The translations under genes and the position numbers were made by a program. Below, one piece after another: positions 31,293 through 34,537 of a stretch of 34,537 bases of DNA. The DNA lies in contig JALOAQ010000014.1 in assembly GCA_023228725.1 (NCBI GenBank), positions 1 to 34,537 on the forward strand. The letters run 5' to 3'. The DNA comes from Bacteroidales bacterium. GTDB lineage: Bacteria; Bacteroidota; Bacteroidia; Bacteroidales; ML635J-15. Position 1 is the stretch's first letter; each line of letters begins with the position of its first letter. Below the pieces are notes generated by a model that saw only the letters and a program-made list of their open reading frames with translations, searched no databases and was not told the DNA's origin.

Positions 31293-34217
31293 TTAATTTT
31301 GCTTTTCTTTATCTAATCTTCTTTTTGTTAAGTCATAAGCAATAGGTGAGGCAATACAAACAGAAGAGTATGTACCCATAGCAACTCCAATTAATAAGGC
31401 AAATGTAAACCCTCGGATTACTTCACCACCAAAAATGAAAATTGCCAAGATAACTAAAATAGTTGTCATAGAAGTATTTATTGTACGACCAATAGTTGAG
31501 TTGATAGCATCATTCATTGTTTGGTCTAATGGACGCTTTTTATACAGTCTTAAATATTCTCTAATTCTATCAAATATTATCACAGTATCGTTAATAGAAT
31601 AACCTATAACAGTTAAAATTGCCGCAATAAATGCTTGGTCAATTTCCATATTAAAAGGAAGTATAGAATTAAATAAAGAGAAAGCACCTAAAATCATTAA
31701 AGCATCATGCATTAAAGCAACAGTGGCACCCATTGAATACTGCCATTTTGTAAATCTAAATAAAATGTAAATAAACATTAGTAATAAACCAATAACAATT
31801 GCAATAACAGATTTTCTTACGATATCCGAAGCCACTGAAGGTCCTACTTTTTGTGATCTTTCTTTGTAATTTGTATTAAATTGCTCATAGCTTACATCAT
31901 CTTGTAAGAAAGGTTTTAAACCAACATACAAAAGTGAATCTGCAAGTTGGTCTGCGTCTTTTTCTTTTATTTTAAATTTAGTAGTAATTTTAACTTGATT
32001 TTTTGAACCATAAGTTTTAACAATAGGAGAATCATCGTAAACTTTTGATAAAGCTTGAGAAATTTCACCTGGTTCAACTGCACTTTCAAATTTTACAATA
32101 TAATCGCGTCCGCCGGTAAAATCAACTCCTTGGTTTAGTCCTTTGGTAAATAGTAAAATTACGCTAATTAGCATCATGGAACCTGAAATTATATAGAAGA
32201 TTTTTCGGTTTTTAATAAAACCTATACTCATATTAGTAAATAAATTCTCTGTTAGTTTATTTCCAAAATTTACTTTTTTATCTTTATTTAATAATAATGA
32301 GAATACCATTCTTGAAATAAATAATGCAGAGAATAAAGAGCTTAAAATACCTATAATTAGGGTAGTTGCAAAACCTTTAACTGGACCTACTCCAAATATT
32401 ACTAAAACAACACCTATTATTAAAGTTGTAATATTTCCGTCTAAAATTGCTGATAAAGAGTTTTTATAACCATCTGTAACCGCTGATTTTATTTGTTTTC
32501 CAGCTCGAATTTCTTCACGAATACGTTCGTAAATTATCACATTAGCATCAATGGCCATACCTAGAGTTAAAACAATACCTGCAATACCGGGTAGAGTAAG
32601 AACAGCACCAATAGAAGCTAAAACTCCAAAAATGAAAAACACATTGGCGATAAGCGCTATGTTTGCAACTAAACCGGCTCTGTTATAGTAAAAAATCATG
32701 TACATTAGTACAATTAAAAAGGCAATTAAAAATGAAATTAAACCAGAATTAATTGCTTTTTGTCCTAACGATGGTCCAACTACTTCGCTAGAAATTACAG
32801 AAACTGAAACCACCATTTTACCTGATTTTAAAACATTAGCTAAGTCGGTAGCTTCATCAATTGTGAAATTTCCCGAAATCCTGGAGTTACCACCTTTAAT
32901 TTCGTCATTTACATTTGGATATGAATAAACTTGATGGTCAAGTACAATTGCAATACTTTTACCAATATTTTCTTTTGTTATTCTTGCCCACTCTGTAGAA
33001 CCGGCTGCGTTCATTGACATTGAAACTTGAGCATTACCAGTTCTTTCATCAAATTCTTGTCTGGCATCAGTAACAACATCACCGTTTAATGCAGCTCCGT
33101 TAGTTGCTTTACTCTTTTGCAAAACAATCAATTCATAATAATCAATATTGCCTTCTACTGGTTTGTATCCACATGCAAAGAAAACATCGTTACCAAAAAA
33201 ACCAGATAGATAGTCTGAATTTAAATCACTTAATAAAGCATCTTTATCAGCTTTTTTAACATAGCCTAAAATTGGTCCATAAACACCTCTGTCGCCAAGA
33301 TTGAAAACTATACGTTCGCTAATGCCTTTTTTTTGAGTTATCAAACTTTCTTCGGTTTCGACCAAACTGTCTATAAGTTCGTAATCTTCTTGAGATAAAA
33401 ATTTGTCAACTTTATGTAAATTTTCTCTTATTTCTGTAGCATCTTTAGTTTCCCAAAATTCTAAAACTGCTGCTTGTTTCAATAAGTCTTCAACACGCTC
33501 AGGTTCTTTTATCCCAGGTAATTCTATATGAAAAACGCCTCTGTTTGCAATATCTTTTTGAATATTTGGCTGAACAACGCCAAAAAGGTCGATACGTTTT
33601 CTTAAAACAATAAAAGCATTGTCAATAGCATCTTCATACTGTCCGTTTATATAATCAATAACTTGACTATCAGTTGATTTTGCGTTAATTTTATCACTAT
33701 TACTAACTTTACTAAATAAAGCAGCCAAATTGCTTGATTTTGGTGTTTTTACTTTTGCGTATGATTCTCCAAATATTTTGATAAAATCAGTCTCGTCATC
33801 ACCATCGATTATTTTGTTTGATTCTTTTATTGCCGCTAATAGCGTAGAATCTTTTGGATTGTTTGCAAGAGATAAAATTAAATCTTCTGCCGAAATCCTT
33901 AAACTAACATTCATACCGCCTTTTAAGTCAAGCCCAAGATTAAGTTCTCTTTTTTTACAATCCATATAAGTATGTTTTGCAAAAAGGTTTAAAGCCGTTA
34001 AATTTTCAACAGAATCAAGATAATATTTTACTAATGAATCGGTAATTTCTATGTGTCTAGCTTCATCAGTGTCTAAATTCATAGAGTTAAATTGCGATTC
34101 TGCATATCGTTCTGCTTTTCTTTCTACTTTTTGAACTGCAAACGTGAATGTTAAATAATACAAACAAATCAATGTTAATAGCACTGTTACCAGTAAAATC
34201 GCTCCTTTGTTACGCAT
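31293..34217 (-). CDS. secDF: fused protein-export translocase subunit SecDF
   Basis: 974 residues, SecD and SecF in one chain, as is usual in Bacteroidota. One N-terminal membrane helix (ILLVTVLLTLICLYYLTF), then the SecD marker LGLDLKGGMNVSL (about 97-109), a large periplasmic domain, five membrane helices with DANVIIYERIREE (about 555-567), the SecF start with GVDFTGGRDYIVKF (about 697-710), and the second five-helix set with SINDTVIIFDRIREYL (about 870-885). It uses the proton gradient to pull exported proteins through SecYEG on the periplasmic side. The periplasmic part is longer than in E. coli SecD. It has its own -7 box and terminator. Confidence 0.97.
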   Translation of the reverse strand: MRNKGAILLVTVLLTLICLYYLTFTFAVQKVERKAERYAESQFNSMNLDTDEARHIEITDSLVKYYLDSVENLTALNLFAKHTYMDCKKRELNLGLDLKGGMNVSLRISAEDLILSLANNPKDSTLLAAIKESNKIIDGDDETDFIKIFGESYAKVKTPKSSNLAALFSKVSNSDKINAKSTDSQVIDYINGQYEDAIDNAFIVLRKRIDLFGVVQPNIQKDIANRGVFHIELPGIKEPERVEDLLKQAAVLEFWETKDATEIRENLHKVDKFLSQEDYELIDSLVETEESLITQKKGISERIVFNLGDRGVYGPILGYVKKADKDALLSDLNSDYLSGFFGNDVFFACGYKPVEGNIDYYELIVLQKSKATNGAALNGDVVTDARQEFDERTGNAQVSMSMNAAGSTEWARITKENIGKSIAIVLDHQVYSYPNVNDEIKGGNSRISGNFTIDEATDLANVLKSGKMVVSVSVISSEVVGPSLGQKAINSGLISFLIAFLIVLMYMIFYYNRAGLVANIALIANVFFIFGVLASIGAVLTLPGIAGIVLTLGMAIDANVIIYERIREEIRAGKQIKSAVTDGYKNSLSAILDGNITTLIIGVVLVIFGVGPVKGFATTLIIGILSSLFSALFISRMVFSLLLNKDKKVNFGNKLTENLFTNMSIGFIKNRKIFYIISGSMMLISVILLFTKGLNQGVDFTGGRDYIVKFESAVEPGEISQALSKVYDDSPIVKTYGSKNQVKITTKFKIKEKDADQLADSLLYVGLKPFLQDDVSYEQFNTNYKERSQKVGPSVASDIVRKSVIAIVIGLLLMFIYILFRFTKWQYSMGATVALMHDALMILGAFSLFNSILPFNMEIDQAFIAAILTVIGYSINDTVIIFDRIREYLRLYKKRPLDQTMNDAINSTIGRTINTSMTTILVILAIFIFGGEVIRGFTFALLIGVAMGTYSSVCIASPIAYDLTKRRLDKEKQN

Positions 34218-34265
34218 ATCAGATTAAATTTATTATTAGTTATTAAATTTTATTTTTAAAGTTTG

Positions 34266-34273
34266 CAAATATA
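34266..34273 (-). promoter_or_regulatory. -7 box of secDF
   Basis: TATATTTG on the minus strand, a perfect TAnnTTTG, 48 bp upstream of the ATG at 34217. No TTG at the usual distance. Confidence 0.45.
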
Positions 34274-34303
34274 GACTTTTTTTTAAAATTAAATGCCTTT
34301 TTA

Positions 34304-34537
34304 TTATTTTATTTGCTTTTTTATAAGTATTTCTTTCTTTTCAAAATCCAACAAAACATTATTAGCAACTAAAAAATCACAACCCAATATACCTGCTACA
34401 CTTGGTAAATTCAGATTTTTATATAAGTCGTTAATATGTTGCATTGATGTAAATATGCTTTTTAAGTTTTTTAATTTAAACCACGAAATTGAAAATGAAT
34501 TAATATTCCCAAAATATAAACCTTCAATAATAGAATT
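34304..34537 (-). CDS. retropepsin-like aspartic protease, C-terminal fragment (partial)
   Basis: The last 77 codons of a gene that enters from the right edge and ends at TAA (34306-34304). The visible end, LPSVAGILGCDFLVANNVLL followed by DFEKKEILI, matches the second hydrophobic-hydrophobic-Gly half and closing strands of Bacteroidota aspartyl proteases of the retropepsin (clan AA) type. The first DTG active-site loop must lie outside the window, so activity cannot be judged. It is 86 bp upstream of secDF on the same strand. Confidence 0.65.
   Translation of the reverse strand, partial: NSIIEGLYFGNINSFSISWFKLKNLKSIFTSMQHINDLYKNLNLPSVAGILGCDFLVANNVLLDFEKKEILIKKQIK

Noticed and set aside
1..34537. 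CRISPR arrays, tRNA or rRNA genes
   Set aside because: No regularly spaced 25-40 bp repeats and no tRNA or rRNA signatures were found in the gaps between genes.

Overview
The window looks like chromosomal DNA from a low-GC member of the Bacteroidota (Cytophaga-Flavobacteria-Bacteroides group). Supporting signs are a single-chain SecDF, a small protein ending in a type IX secretion (T9SS) C-terminal sorting domain, two RemB/Wzi-like outer-membrane proteins, a TonB-dependent receptor of the Bacteroidota barrel type, an OprO/P-type porin, a lack of clear Shine-Dalgarno sites, and several promoters of the Bacteroidota form TTG-(17-23 nt)-TAnnTTTG. The genus cannot be told from the sequence alone.

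Layout. (1) 1-1960: start of a phosphate-uptake locus on the minus strand, with an OprO/P-type porin followed by the phosphate-binding lipoprotein PstS, which is cut by the window edge. Each gene has its own promoter carrying 11-bp-spaced TTAAC/GTAAC direct repeats that look like Pho boxes. (2) 1945-2405: an eroded IS21-like element end and a 145-bp element with perfect 18-bp inverted repeats. (3) 2435-11278: a tight six-gene minus-strand cluster of secreted and envelope proteins: a transglutaminase-like protein, a TPR lipoprotein, an LPP20 lipoprotein, a thiamine-binding-fold protein and two tandem RemB-like barrels. I know of no described pathway for this set. (4) 11651-21839, plus strand: a hyperacidic protein, a GH20 hexosaminidase with a TonB-dependent receptor, a TolC/HlyD pair, lptB and a SulP anion transporter. 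(5) 21863-23884: a HaeIII-like (predicted GGCC) restriction-modification pair on the minus strand. (6) 23965-26673: a polysaccharide-deacetylase-like protein and an Xaa-Pro aminopeptidase. (7) 26803-27174: a mini-protein that is little more than a T9SS sorting domain. (8) 27367-30292: a three-gene, ATGA-coupled nonulosonic-acid (sialic acid/KDN-type) operon containing a CMP-transferase/HAD-phosphatase fusion, a SAF-less NeuB-type synthase and an undescribed GNGPSL protein that may be the glycosyltransferase. (9) 30479-34537: a SAM methyltransferase, two back-to-back terminators, SecDF and the C-terminus of a retropepsin-like protease.

The most interesting items are the nonulosonic-acid operon with its candidate transferase, the matched Pho-type promoters, and the six-gene envelope operon. 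All assignments come from reading the sequence; no database search was run.
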